From Jannaschia sp. Os4 (GTDB lineage Bacteria; Pseudomonadota; Alphaproteobacteria; Rhodobacterales; Rhodobacteraceae), in NCBI RefSeq assembly GCF_016820245.1, contig NZ_JAFCAR010000001.1:186001-250000 (forward strand): DNA of 64,000 nt, given 5' to 3'. A program made the translations under genes and the position numbers. The notes under the pieces were generated by a model. It did not search any database and was not told where the DNA came from. It saw nothing but the letters and a program-made list of their open reading frames with translations. Below are positions 40,280-49,414 of this stretch, piece after piece (position 1 is the stretch's first letter; each line of letters opens with the position of its first letter).

Positions 40280-42079
40280 GTGACGCGAAGCATCCGGGCG
40301 TTTGTGGCGCTGGGGCTGTGGTCGATGCTGATCGGGGGGCCCGCGGCCGCCCAGCAGCTCGTCCTCGACCTGCCCGTGGACGAGGACCTGTCGGACCGCC
40401 TGCGCGCCGTGTCGCTCCTGCGCGAGGTGCTGGAGGAGCCGGACCCCGCCGATCCGCCCACCCGCCGCGACGTCGTGGCCGCCGCGCAGGCCGACTACGC
40501 CCGGCTCGTGACCGCGCTCTTCGAGGAGGGGCACTTCGCGCCCGTCGTCTCCATCTCCGTCGACGGCACGGAGGCCGCCGCCCTGCCCGTCGTGGGGCGG
40601 CGCGATCCCGTGCGGCGCGTGGTCGTCTCGGTGCAGGCCGGCCCGCGCTTCCTGTTCGGGCGCGCCCGGATCGGGCCGCTGGCGGACGACACGGAGATCC
40701 CCGAGGCCTTCGCCCCCGGCCAGCCCGCCGGGACCGGCCCCATCCGCGACGCCGCCCGCGCCGCCGTCACCCGGTGGCGCGAGGAGGGGCGCGCCAAGGC
40801 GGCGGTCGGCGGGCAGGAGATCGTGGCAGACCACGCCGCAGCGCGGCTGGACGCGACCGTGGAGATCGAGCCCGGGCCGGTCGTCGTCTACGGACCCAAG
40901 ACGTTCCGCGGGAGCGAGCGCGTCCGCACCGAGCAGATCCGTCGCATCACCGACCTGCGCGAGGGCAGCACCTTCGACCCCGAGGAGGTCCGCCTCGCCG
41001 CCCGCCGCCTGCAGCGCACCGGGGCCTTCGCCTCCGTCGCCATCGTCGAGGGCGAGCGCCTCGTCGACGGCAACCGCCTCCCGCTCGACATCACGGTGGT
41101 GGAGGACCCGCCCCGCCGCTTCGGGATCGGCGCGGAGGTGTCGAGCAGCGAGGGGCTGACGCTGTCGGGCTTCCACCTGTGGCGCAACCTGACGGGCTAC
41201 GCAGATTCGCTGCGGATCGAGGCGGAGGCCAAGGGGCTCGGCGGCAGCACGGGGGGCGAGGATTTCGGCCTGTCCTTCGCCTACAACCGCCCGGCCACGT
41301 TCAACCGCGAGACCGACCTGGTGGTCACGGGCGCGGTGCGCTCGATCGATCAGGAGGACTTCGAGTCCGAGCAGATCGAGCTGCAGGCCCTCGCCCGGCG
41401 CATCGTCAACGACGAGACGACGTTCAGCTACGGGGTCGGCTACCGCCGCTCGGAGGTGACGGACGCCTTCGGGTCGCGGACCTTCAACATCTTCTCGCTG
41501 CCCTTGGCCGGGACCTACGACCGCCGGGACGAGGCGCTCAACCCGGCGGACGGCTACTACATCGAGACCACGATCCGGCCCTTCGTCGGCACCGAGACCA
41601 CCGGCGGCGGCCTGCGGTTCACGGCGGACGCGCGGGGCTACCAAGGCTTCGGGCCGGGACGGCGCAGCGTGCTCGCGGTGCGGTTCCAGCTGGGCACCGT
41701 CGTCGGCCCGGACCTCGAGGACACGCCGCCGGAGGACCTGTTCTTCTCGGGCGGCGGCGGCACGGTGCGGGGCCAAGGGTTCCAGTCGCTCGCCATCGAC
41801 CAAGGCGGCGGCGAGCGGTCGGGCGGACAGTCGTTCTTCGGCATGAGCACCGAACTCCGGCAGGGCGTGACGGAGAACATCGGCATCGTCGGGTTCGTGG
41901 ACGCGGGCTGGCTGTCGGCGGAGTCGGACTGGTCCGATCCGGTCAACCACGTCGGCGCGGGGATCGGCGTCCGCTACAACACCGGCATCGGGCCGATCCG
42001 GTTCGACGTGGGCGCGCCGGTCTCGGGCCCCGACGACGGGGGCGTCCGCGTCTACATCGGCATCGGGCAGGCGTTCTGA
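40280..42079 (+). CDS. tamA: TamA, outer-membrane BamA-like translocation/assembly protein
   Basis: The protein has 599 aa. The GTG at 40280 has GAGGGGGGA upstream and opens onto a signal peptide ending AAA|QQ. POTRA domains (about 30-260, for example FRGSERVRTEQIRRITDLREGSTF) precede a 16-strand barrel with the Omp85 signature (FFSGGGGTVRGQGFQSL) and a terminal aromatic residue (IGIGQAF). TamA partners with TamB in outer-membrane protein assembly and, by more recent views, phospholipid transport. Its stop overlaps the tamB start (TGATG). The 147-base upstream gap contains GGAAC at 40150 but no EcfG -10. Confidence 0.93.
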   Translation: MTRSIRAFVALGLWSMLIGGPAAAQQLVLDLPVDEDLSDRLRAVSLLREVLEEPDPADPPTRRDVVAAAQADYARLVTALFEEGHFAPVVSISVDGTEAAALPVVGRRDPVRRVVVSVQAGPRFLFGRARIGPLADDTEIPEAFAPGQPAGTGPIRDAARAAVTRWREEGRAKAAVGGQEIVADHAAARLDATVEIEPGPVVVYGPKTFRGSERVRTEQIRRITDLREGSTFDPEEVRLAARRLQRTGAFASVAIVEGERLVDGNRLPLDITVVEDPPRRFGIGAEVSSSEGLTLSGFHLWRNLTGYADSLRIEAEAKGLGGSTGGEDFGLSFAYNRPATFNRETDLVVTGAVRSIDQEDFESEQIELQALARRIVNDETTFSYGVGYRRSEVTDAFGSRTFNIFSLPLAGTYDRRDEALNPADGYYIETTIRPFVGTETTGGGLRFTADARGYQGFGPGRRSVLAVRFQLGTVVGPDLEDTPPEDLFFSGGGGTVRGQGFQSLAIDQGGGERSGGQSFFGMSTELRQGVTENIGIVGFVDAGWLSAESDWSDPVNHVGAGIGVRYNTGIGPIRFDVGAPVSGPDDGGVRVYIGIGQAF

Positions 42080-45000
42080 TGAAGCGCCTCCTCCCCGCCC
42101 TCCTGCTCTGCGCCGCGCCCGCCCTCGCCCAGGAGGAGCGCGACCGCGGCTTCATCGTGGGCCTGATCGAGGACAACCTTTCCGCCCCCGGCCTGTCGAT
42201 GCGGCTCGACGGGTTCGAGGGCGCGCTGTCGTCGCGGGCGACGCTCGACCTGCTGTCGGTCTCGGACGACGAGGGCGAGTGGCTCAGGCTGGAGGACGTG
42301 GTCCTCGACTGGAACCGCTCCGCGCTGCTGCGCGGGCGGCTGGAGGTCGAGGAGCTGACCGCAGGGCTGATCGAGGTGGTCCGCACGCCGCTGCCGCCGG
42401 AGGGGTTCGAGCCGCCGCCCGCGGGCGCCGGGGGCTTCTCGATCCCCGAACTGCCGGTGTCGGTCGAGATCGAGCGGCTCGCGGCCGAGCGCATCCGCTT
42501 GGGCGAGGCGCTGGTCGGGCAGCCGGTGGAGGCGACGCTCGAGGCGTCGGCCACCTTGGCGGACGGGGCGCTGGACGTGGACGCGCGGGCCGGGCGGCTC
42601 GACGGGCCGGAGGGGACGTTCGCGGTCGTGGCGAGCTACGCGCCGGGCGGCACGCTCTCGGTGGACGTGGACGTGTCGGAGGCGCCGGGCGGGATCGCGG
42701 CCTCGCTGCTCGGCCTGCCGGGCGAGCCGTCGGTCGACCTCTCCGTGCAGGGCACCGGCCCGCTGTCGGACTTCGCCGCAGACATCCGGCTGGCGACGGA
42801 CGGGGCCGAGCGGCTGGGCGGCACGGTCGCCGTCGGGCAGGACGGCGGCGACCGGACCTTCGCGGTGGACCTCGCGGGGGACGTGACCGCGCTGCTGGCG
42901 CCCCGCTACCGGGAGTTCTTCGGCGAGGACGTGGCCCTCGTGGCGCGCGGGCGGCAGGCGCCGGACGGCGCGCTGTCGCTGGAGGCGCTGGACCTCGACG
43001 CCAAGGCGCTGGACGTCGCGGGCCGCGTGGAGATCGGCGAGGACGGATGGCCCCGCGTGATCGACCTGACCGCGACGGTCGCGGATACCGACGGGGGGCC
43101 GGTGCTGCTGCCCGTGGGCGGGACGGTCACGGTGGGCGGGCTGGACCTGCGGCTCGCCTTCGACGCCGCCGTCTCGGACGAGATCTCCTTGGACGCGACC
43201 CTCACGGACCTCTCGACGGACACGGTCGAGTTGGAGCGCGCGGCGCTGGTCGGGCGCGGCACCATCGACCGGGACGCCGAGGCGGGGACCAACGCGGTCG
43301 GCGCGGCGGCGGGACGGCTGGCGCTGGAGGCGGACGGGCTGGCCTTCGTCGACCCCGCGCTCGGCGAGGCGGCGGGCACCGGCGTAGCTCTGGAGACGGA
43401 CGTCGCGTGGCGCCCGTCCGAGCCGCTGCGCCTGACCGGCCTCGCGCTGGAGGCGGGCGACCTGTCGGTCGCGGGCGACGTCGCCGCGGGAGCGATCGGC
43501 GAGGGCCTGCCGCTGACCTTGGACATCGAGGCGGAGGTGCCCCGGCTCGCCCGGTTCGCGGCCTTGGCGAGGCTGGACCTCGCGGGCGCCGTCGAGGTCG
43601 CGCTCACCGGCGAGGCCGCGCCCTTGGCGGGGTCGTTCGACCTGACACTCGACGGCACGGCCACGGACCTCGTCACGGGCATCGCGCAGGCGGACGGCCT
43701 GCTCTCGGGGCGCACGGACCTCGCCCTGCGCGCCCGGCGCGACGAGACGGGGACCTATCTCGAGGACCTCGACCTCTCGAACCCGCAGGTGACGGCCACG
43801 GGATCCGCGACGATCCTCTCGGAGGAGGCGCCGGACTACGCCGTCGACGACACCGGGTCCGCGCGCCTGTCGGTGCGGCTGGCCGACGTCTCGCCGCTCG
43901 TGCCGCAGATCGACGGCCCGGCCGACCTGACGCTCGACCTGCAGGGCGGCGCGACGGCGTGGCGGGGGACGGCTGGCATCGCCGCCCCGGACGGCATCCG
44001 CGCGACGGCCTCGGGGACGCTCACCGGCCCCGCGACGGACGTGGAGATCACGGCGGAGGTGCCGGACCTCTCGGTCCTCGTGGATGCGCTCGAGGGCGGC
44101 GCGGTGGTGACGGGCCGGGCCTTCCGCGACGGGGAGGCCTTCGCGGTGGACCTGACCGGGACGGGGCCGTGGAACAGCCGCGTCACGGCCACGGGCCCGG
44201 TGACCGGGCCGGACGCGGAGATCGCCTTCACCGCCGAACTGCCCCGGCTGGGCGACGTGACGCTGCTGCAGGGCGCGCTGCCCGAAGGGCTCGCGGGCGC
44301 GGCGGAGGTGGCGGGCACGCTCGCCTCCGAGGAGGGCGCGTGGGTGATCGACGCCGACCTCGCCACCGACGCGGGCGTGGCGGCCGAGGTGGAGGGTCCG
44401 GTCGCGGGCCGGCCCTTGGACCTCGCCGTGGCTTTGGACGTGCCGGACCTCACCCTCGTCGCGCCGGTGCCGGAGGGGCTGCAGGGCCCCGCCACGCTGC
44501 GCGGCCGGGTGTTCGACGAGGCGGGGCTGCGGGTCGATCTGGTCGTGGACGGCCCCGCGGGGCTGGACGCGGGCGTCGAGGGCGCGCTGGCGCCGCTCGC
44601 GCTCGACGTGACGGCGGCGGTCGAAGACCTGTCGGCCCTGGCCCCGGTGCCCGAGGCGCTGGCCGGGCCGGCGGTCGCGCGGGCGACGGTCGCGGACGCC
44701 GACGGGGCGATCACGGTCGATGCGGCGCTCTCGCTGCCGCAGGACATCGCCGCGACGGCCACGGGGACGGCGGCGGGCGGGCCGCTGGACGTGGGCTTCG
44801 CCGCGCGGGTGCCTGCGGTCGAGGCGCTCGGGCTGATCCCCGGCCCGGTCGCGGGCGAGGCGGTGGTGCAGGGCCGCGTCCGCTCGGTCGGCGCGGGGCT
44901 GGCGGTGGACGTGCGGCTGGAGGGGCCCGAGGGGATCGAGGCGACGGTCTCCGGCCCCGTGACCGGCCCGTCGCTGGACGTGGAGATCGAGGCGCGGGCG

Positions 45001-48000
45001 CCCGACATCGCGCGGCTTGCGAACGTCCCGCCGCAACTCTCCGGCCCCGCCACGCTGTCCGCCACGGCGCGGCGCGACGGCGAGGCCATCGTCATCGACG
45101 CCGACCTCGACGGGCCGGGCTTCGACCTGACGGCGCAGGGACCCGTCACCGGGGCGGAGGTGGACGCCACCTTCCGCGCCGCCGTGGACGACCTCGCCGC
45201 GCTGGCGGGGCTGCCAGAGACGCTGACAGGGCGCGCCACGCTCGAGGGGCGGCTGACGGGCTCGTCGCAGGCCTACGTGCTCGACGCCGACCTCGACGCG
45301 CCCGCCGGGATCACCGCGTCGGTGGACGGGCAGCTCACCGGGCCGGGCGCGGACGCGGACGTCTCGCTGCGCGTCCCGGACCTGTCCGACCTCGCCGCCG
45401 TGCCGCCCGCGCTGGCCGGGCCGCTGACGCTGGACGGGCGGCTCACGCAGGTGGACGGCGCGCCCGCGCTCGACGCCACGCTGACCGCGCCCGCCGGGAT
45501 CGAGGTGACGGTGGACGGGCCGCTGACGGGGCCTGGGGCGGACGCGACCTTCTCTGCCGTCGTGCCCCGGCTGGGGGCGCTGGCGAACCTGCCCGCGCCC
45601 TATGCCGAGGGGGCCGCCCGGCTGGACGGGCGGCTGACGTCCGAAGGCGGGTCCTACGTCGTCGACGCCGACCTCGCAGCACCCGCCGGGATCACCGCGT
45701 CGGTGGCGGGGCCGGTCACGGGCGACCTGTCGCTCGACGTCGCGGCGCGCGTGCCCGACCTCGCGGCGGCCGTGCCGGGCGAGCTGCCCGGCGCGCTGCG
45801 CGGGCCGGTCACGCTGGAGGGCACGGTCACGCGCCCGGACGCGATCGTCGTGGACCTGCGCGCGGACGGGCCGTCGGGCATCGTGCTGCGCGTCGAGGGG
45901 CCCGCCACCGGGCCGGACGCCGCGCTCAGCTTTGCGGCCACGGTGCCCGAGGTGGAGGCCTTCGTGCCCGGCGTCCCCGGCGTCGAGGGCACGGTCAGCG
46001 CGGACGGGGTGCTGGCGCGGATGGGCGCGGACTGGACGCTGACCGCCGACCTGCGCGGCCCGGCGGGGACGGCGGCCACGGTGGACACCGTCCTGACGGA
46101 CCAGCCGCTGACGCTGGCGGTGGACGTCTCCGTGCCGACCCTCTCGACCTTCGCGCCGGGGGTGCCCGGCGGGCTGGACGCGGCGGGGACGGTCACGCTC
46201 GCCCCCGAGGGGGTGCAGGTCGACCTCACCGGCGGCGGCCCCTACGGCGCGTCCTTCGCGCTGCAGGGCGTGGCGACGGGCGAGGCGCCGGAACTGGACC
46301 TCACGGCGCGCGTGCCGGACGCGAGCGTGCTGGCACCGCAACTGCGCGGGCCGCTGGCGTTGGACGCCACGGCGACGCAGCGCGGCGGGAACTGGTTCGT
46401 CGATGCGGACGCGAACGGGGCGCAGGGGCTGCGCGCCTCCGTCTCGGGGCAGGTGACGGGCGACCTCGCCGTCGACTTCTCGGTGGACGCGGCCAACGTC
46501 GCGGCCTTCGCGCCGGGGCTCAACGGCCCACTGTCGGCGACGGGGACGGCACGGCAGGTGGACGGGCGGATCGTGCTGGACGCCGACGCGTCGGGGCCGT
46601 TCGGCTCGCGCCTCTCGGTGCAGGGGCCGGTGACCGGCGGGGTGGACGTGACCTACGACCTGTCGCTGCCGGACGTCTCGCCGCTGATCCCCGACTTCGC
46701 CGGCCCGCTGCGCGCGCGCGGCACCGCGCGGCAGCAGGGCGACGCGATCGCGGTCCAGTCCGACATCGACGGGCCGGGCGGCACACAGGCGACCGTCTCG
46801 GGCACCGTCGGCGGCGCGGGCGGCCTCGGGCTGTCGGTGCAGGGCACGGCCCCGCTGGGCCTCGCCAACCCGTTCCTCGAGCCGAACCGCATCGCGGGCA
46901 CGGCGGCCTTCGACCTGCGGATCGCGGACGGGGGGCTGGACGGCATCACCGGCACGGTCACCACCTCCGGCGCCGCGCTGAGCCTGCCGACCCTGTCCAA
47001 CGGGCTGGAGGGGATCGACGCGCGCATCGTGCTGACCGGCGGGCGGGCGCAGATCGACGTCACCGCGTCCGTCGCCACCGGCGGGCGCATCGCGGTGCGC
47101 GGCCCGGTGGACCTGTCCGCGCCGTTCGACGCCGCGCTCGTCGCGGAACTCGACGTGCTGCTGGAGGACCCGACCCTCTACACCACGCGGGCGCGGGGCG
47201 AGATCAGCATCACCGGCCCGCTCACCGGAGGGGCGCGCATCGCGGGTCGCGTCGTGCTGGACGACACGGAGATCAGCGTCCCCTCCACGGGCCTGACGGC
47301 GCTGGGGGACCTGCCGCCGATCACCCACGTCAACGTCCGCCCCGAGGTGCGCCGCACGCTCGACCGCGCGGGGCTGGACCTGCGCGCAGCGGCCGAGGGC
47401 GCATCCGGCGGGGGCGGCGGACCGGTCTATTCGCTGGACCTCGTGCTGCAGGCCGACCGCATCTTCGTCCGGGGCCGCGGCCTCGACGCGGAGCTCGGCG
47501 GATCGCTGCGCATCACGGGGACGACGGCGAACCCGGTCACGGCGGGCGGGTTCGACCTCGTGCGCGGGCGGCTCGACGTGCTCCAGCAGCGGTTCCAGCT
47601 GGACGAGGGGTCGATCAGCTTCCAAGGCTCGCTCACCCCGTTCATCCGCCTCGTGGCCCGCGCCGAGGGCGCGTCCGTGGACGCCGCCATCGTCGTGGAG
47701 GGCCCGGCGGACGCGCTGGAGGTCCGGTTCGAGAGCGCGGCGGGCCTGCCGCAGGAGGAGATCATCGCGCAGCTCTTCTTCGGGCGCGACCTCAGCCAAC
47801 TCTCGCCGCTCCAAGCGCTCCAGCTCGCCTCGTCGGTCGCCACGCTGGCGGGCGGCGGCTCGGGCGGGGTATTGGAGAACCTGCGCGGCGCGGCGGGCCT
47901 CGACGACCTCGACATCACCACGGACGCGCAGGGGAACACGGCGGTGCGGGTGGGCAAATACATCACGGACAACGTCTACACGGACGTGCAGGTCGGGCAG

Positions 48001-48123
48001 GACGGCACAGCCACCCTGTCTCTGAACCTCGACGTGACGCAGAGCCTGACCGTGCGCGGCTCGGTGGGCGGGGCGGGCGACACCTCCGTCGGCATCTTCT
48101 TCGAGCGCGACTATGGCGAGTGA
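42079..48123 (+). CDS. tamB: TamB, giant AsmA-like bridge protein with tandem repeats
   Basis: The protein has about 2,014 aa, against roughly 1,250 in E. coli. A signal peptide/anchor (residues 1-18) and an N-terminal AsmA-like region are followed by about 16 degenerate ~62-residue units (about 586-1580). The conserved DUF490/TamB C-terminal domain starts near 1690 (RGRLDVLQQRFQLDEGSISFQG) and ends GIFFERDYGE. TamB spans the periplasm as a hydrophobic beta groove with TamA at the outer end. The extra units predict a longer groove. The 3' end overlaps the first pqiA by 11 bases. Confidence 0.92.
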   Translation: MKRLLPALLLCAAPALAQEERDRGFIVGLIEDNLSAPGLSMRLDGFEGALSSRATLDLLSVSDDEGEWLRLEDVVLDWNRSALLRGRLEVEELTAGLIEVVRTPLPPEGFEPPPAGAGGFSIPELPVSVEIERLAAERIRLGEALVGQPVEATLEASATLADGALDVDARAGRLDGPEGTFAVVASYAPGGTLSVDVDVSEAPGGIAASLLGLPGEPSVDLSVQGTGPLSDFAADIRLATDGAERLGGTVAVGQDGGDRTFAVDLAGDVTALLAPRYREFFGEDVALVARGRQAPDGALSLEALDLDAKALDVAGRVEIGEDGWPRVIDLTATVADTDGGPVLLPVGGTVTVGGLDLRLAFDAAVSDEISLDATLTDLSTDTVELERAALVGRGTIDRDAEAGTNAVGAAAGRLALEADGLAFVDPALGEAAGTGVALETDVAWRPSEPLRLTGLALEAGDLSVAGDVAAGAIGEGLPLTLDIEAEVPRLARFAALARLDLAGAVEVALTGEAAPLAGSFDLTLDGTATDLVTGIAQADGLLSGRTDLALRARRDETGTYLEDLDLSNPQVTATGSATILSEEAPDYAVDDTGSARLSVRLADVSPLVPQIDGPADLTLDLQGGATAWRGTAGIAAPDGIRATASGTLTGPATDVEITAEVPDLSVLVDALEGGAVVTGRAFRDGEAFAVDLTGTGPWNSRVTATGPVTGPDAEIAFTAELPRLGDVTLLQGALPEGLAGAAEVAGTLASEEGAWVIDADLATDAGVAAEVEGPVAGRPLDLAVALDVPDLTLVAPVPEGLQGPATLRGRVFDEAGLRVDLVVDGPAGLDAGVEGALAPLALDVTAAVEDLSALAPVPEALAGPAVARATVADADGAITVDAALSLPQDIAATATGTAAGGPLDVGFAARVPAVEALGLIPGPVAGEAVVQGRVRSVGAGLAVDVRLEGPEGIEATVSGPVTGPSLDVEIEARAPDIARLANVPPQLSGPATLSATARRDGEAIVIDADLDGPGFDLTAQGPVTGAEVDATFRAAVDDLAALAGLPETLTGRATLEGRLTGSSQAYVLDADLDAPAGITASVDGQLTGPGADADVSLRVPDLSDLAAVPPALAGPLTLDGRLTQVDGAPALDATLTAPAGIEVTVDGPLTGPGADATFSAVVPRLGALANLPAPYAEGAARLDGRLTSEGGSYVVDADLAAPAGITASVAGPVTGDLSLDVAARVPDLAAAVPGELPGALRGPVTLEGTVTRPDAIVVDLRADGPSGIVLRVEGPATGPDAALSFAATVPEVEAFVPGVPGVEGTVSADGVLARMGADWTLTADLRGPAGTAATVDTVLTDQPLTLAVDVSVPTLSTFAPGVPGGLDAAGTVTLAPEGVQVDLTGGGPYGASFALQGVATGEAPELDLTARVPDASVLAPQLRGPLALDATATQRGGNWFVDADANGAQGLRASVSGQVTGDLAVDFSVDAANVAAFAPGLNGPLSATGTARQVDGRIVLDADASGPFGSRLSVQGPVTGGVDVTYDLSLPDVSPLIPDFAGPLRARGTARQQGDAIAVQSDIDGPGGTQATVSGTVGGAGGLGLSVQGTAPLGLANPFLEPNRIAGTAAFDLRIADGGLDGITGTVTTSGAALSLPTLSNGLEGIDARIVLTGGRAQIDVTASVATGGRIAVRGPVDLSAPFDAALVAELDVLLEDPTLYTTRARGEISITGPLTGGARIAGRVVLDDTEISVPSTGLTALGDLPPITHVNVRPEVRRTLDRAGLDLRAAAEGASGGGGGPVYSLDLVLQADRIFVRGRGLDAELGGSLRITGTTANPVTAGGFDLVRGRLDVLQQRFQLDEGSISFQGSLTPFIRLVARAEGASVDAAIVVEGPADALEVRFESAAGLPQEEIIAQLFFGRDLSQLSPLQALQLASSVATLAGGGSGGVLENLRGAAGLDDLDITTDAQGNTAVRVGKYITDNVYTDVQVGQDGTATLSLNLDVTQSLTVRGSVGGAGDTSVGIFFERDYGE
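43834..46820 (+). repeat. Tandem ~62-residue repeat array inside tamB
   Basis: About 16 consecutive units share the consensus pattern D(v).....VPDL..LAP.P..L.GP..L.GR....G...VDADL.GP.GI.A.V.GPVTG. Individual units run from about 58 to 67 residues and are too diverged at DNA level to be recent copies. Some neighbours are close, for example the units with APAGITASV near 45300 and 45690. Each unit probably adds beta strands to the lipid-transport groove. Confidence 0.85.
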
Positions 48124-48784
48124 CGCGCTCCCCGGCGGCGCGCCGGTCTGCTGCCCGACCTGCGACGCGCTGCACGAGATAGGGCCGTTGGCGAAGGGCC
48201 AGCGCGCGCGCTGCATCCGCTGCGGCACGGTGCTGGCGATGGGCCGCCCGGAGGCGATCGCGCGGGTCGTGGCGCTAGCCCTCGCCTCGCTGATCCTCAT
48301 GGGGATCGTGGTGTTCTTCCCGTTCCTTCAGCTGAAGAACGGCGTGTTCACCGCGCGGGCCTCGGTCTTCGACACGGTGATGACCTTCGATTCGGGCATC
48401 ATGGCGCCGCTGTCGCTGGCGGTCGGCGCGTTCATCATCGTGCTGCCCGCGACCCGCTTCGCGGCGCTGATCTGGTCGCTGGGCCCGCTCGCCTTCGACG
48501 CGCGCCCGTGGCCGGGGGCGGCGCGCCTGCTGCGCCTCGCCATCGCGCTCAAGCCGTGGGCGATGGCGGAGATCTTCATGGTGGGCGTCGCCATCGCGCT
48601 GGTGAAGCTCGCCGACCTCGCCACCCTGACGATGGGGCCGGCCTTCTGGGCCTTCGGGGCCATCGTGCTGATCGCGGCGTTCAAGGACACGCAGATGACG
48701 CGCCACACGCTCTGGACCGCGCTGGAACAGGCGAGCGGCACGCCGATCCGCGGCGGGGCCGACGCGCCCGAGCGGCCGGCATGA
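48113..48784 (+). CDS. pqiA: PqiA-family membrane protein, first copy
   Basis: The protein has 223 aa. A zinc-ribbon-like N terminus (CCPTCD then RCIRCG) is followed by four membrane helices typical of one PqiA half (RVVALALASLILMGIVVFFPFLQL; MAEIFMVGVAIALVKLADLA). PqiA is an inner-membrane partner of the MCE protein PqiB in a transport system for lipids or other hydrophobic molecules across the envelope. In E. coli PqiA is one longer protein; here it is split in two adjacent genes. The start overlaps tamB and the stop overlaps the second copy (ATGA). Confidence 0.9.
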   Translation: MASDALPGGAPVCCPTCDALHEIGPLAKGQRARCIRCGTVLAMGRPEAIARVVALALASLILMGIVVFFPFLQLKNGVFTARASVFDTVMTFDSGIMAPLSLAVGAFIIVLPATRFAALIWSLGPLAFDARPWPGAARLLRLAIALKPWAMAEIFMVGVAIALVKLADLATLTMGPAFWAFGAIVLIAAFKDTQMTRHTLWTALEQASGTPIRGGADAPERPA

Positions 48785-49410
48785 GCGGCCCCGCCGTCAC
48801 CGAGGCGACGACCGCGCTCGACGCGGGGCTGGTGGGATGCCGCACCTGCACGCTGCCCTCGCGCTTGGGAACCGGGCGGTGCCCGCGCTGCGGCGCGCGG
48901 CTGGTGTCGCGGGACGACACGTCGCTCCAGCGGGTCTGGGCGTGGTGGTGGGCGGGGCTGCTGCTCTACGTCCCGGCCAACATCTACCCGATGCTGCTGA
49001 CCGCGCAGCTGGGCCGCAAGGTCGAGGCGACCATCGTCGGCGGCGTCTGGGAACTCGTCGAGCTGGGCTCGGTGGGGATCGCGGCCATCGTGTTCTTCGC
49101 CTCGGTGATGATCCCGGTGGGCAAGTTCGTGGCGATCGCCTACCTCGCGCTGATCGTGCGCAACGACCACAGGCAGAACCCCGGTCGCCTGCTCCACCTC
49201 TACGAGGTTGTGGAGTTCATCGGGCGGTGGTCCATGATCGACGTGTTCGTCGTCGCGATTCTGGCCGCCCTCGTGCAGTTCGACCTCCTCGCGACGATCA
49301 ATCCCGGCATCGCGGCGTTCTGCTTCGCGCTCTCGGTCATCTTCACCATGCTGTCGGCCATGTCCTTCGACAGCCGCGCCATCTGGGACCGCATCGAGCG
49401 GGACGCCTGA
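48781..49410 (+). CDS. pqiA: PqiA-family membrane protein, second copy
   Basis: The protein has 209 aa. It has another pair of CxxC motifs (VGCRTCTLPSRLG then CPRCGARL) and helices with the PqiA signature region YVPANIYPMLLTAQLGR and EFIGRWSMIDVFVVAILAALVQF. Together with the upstream gene it equals a full-length PqiA, so the two are probably subunits of one complex. Coupled translation (ATGA) with the first copy supports this, and pqiB follows after four bases. Confidence 0.9.
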   Translation: MSGPAVTEATTALDAGLVGCRTCTLPSRLGTGRCPRCGARLVSRDDTSLQRVWAWWWAGLLLYVPANIYPMLLTAQLGRKVEATIVGGVWELVELGSVGIAAIVFFASVMIPVGKFVAIAYLALIVRNDHRQNPGRLLHLYEVVEFIGRWSMIDVFVVAILAALVQFDLLATINPGIAAFCFALSVIFTMLSAMSFDSRAIWDRIERDA

Positions 49411-49414
49411 GATC

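Noticed and set aside
43834-46820. Tandem repeats in tamB as a CRISPR-like or satellite DNA array
   Set aside because: The periodicity is at protein level (~62 codons, imperfect), the frame is intact throughout, and there is no repeat-spacer pattern.
42052-48300. Very long open frame on the minus strand opposite tamB (about 2,080 codons)
   Set aside because: It mirrors the tamB codon pattern in very GC-rich DNA, its product is Arg/Gly/Val-biased with no domains, and it covers several coupled plus-strand genes. It is an antisense shadow.
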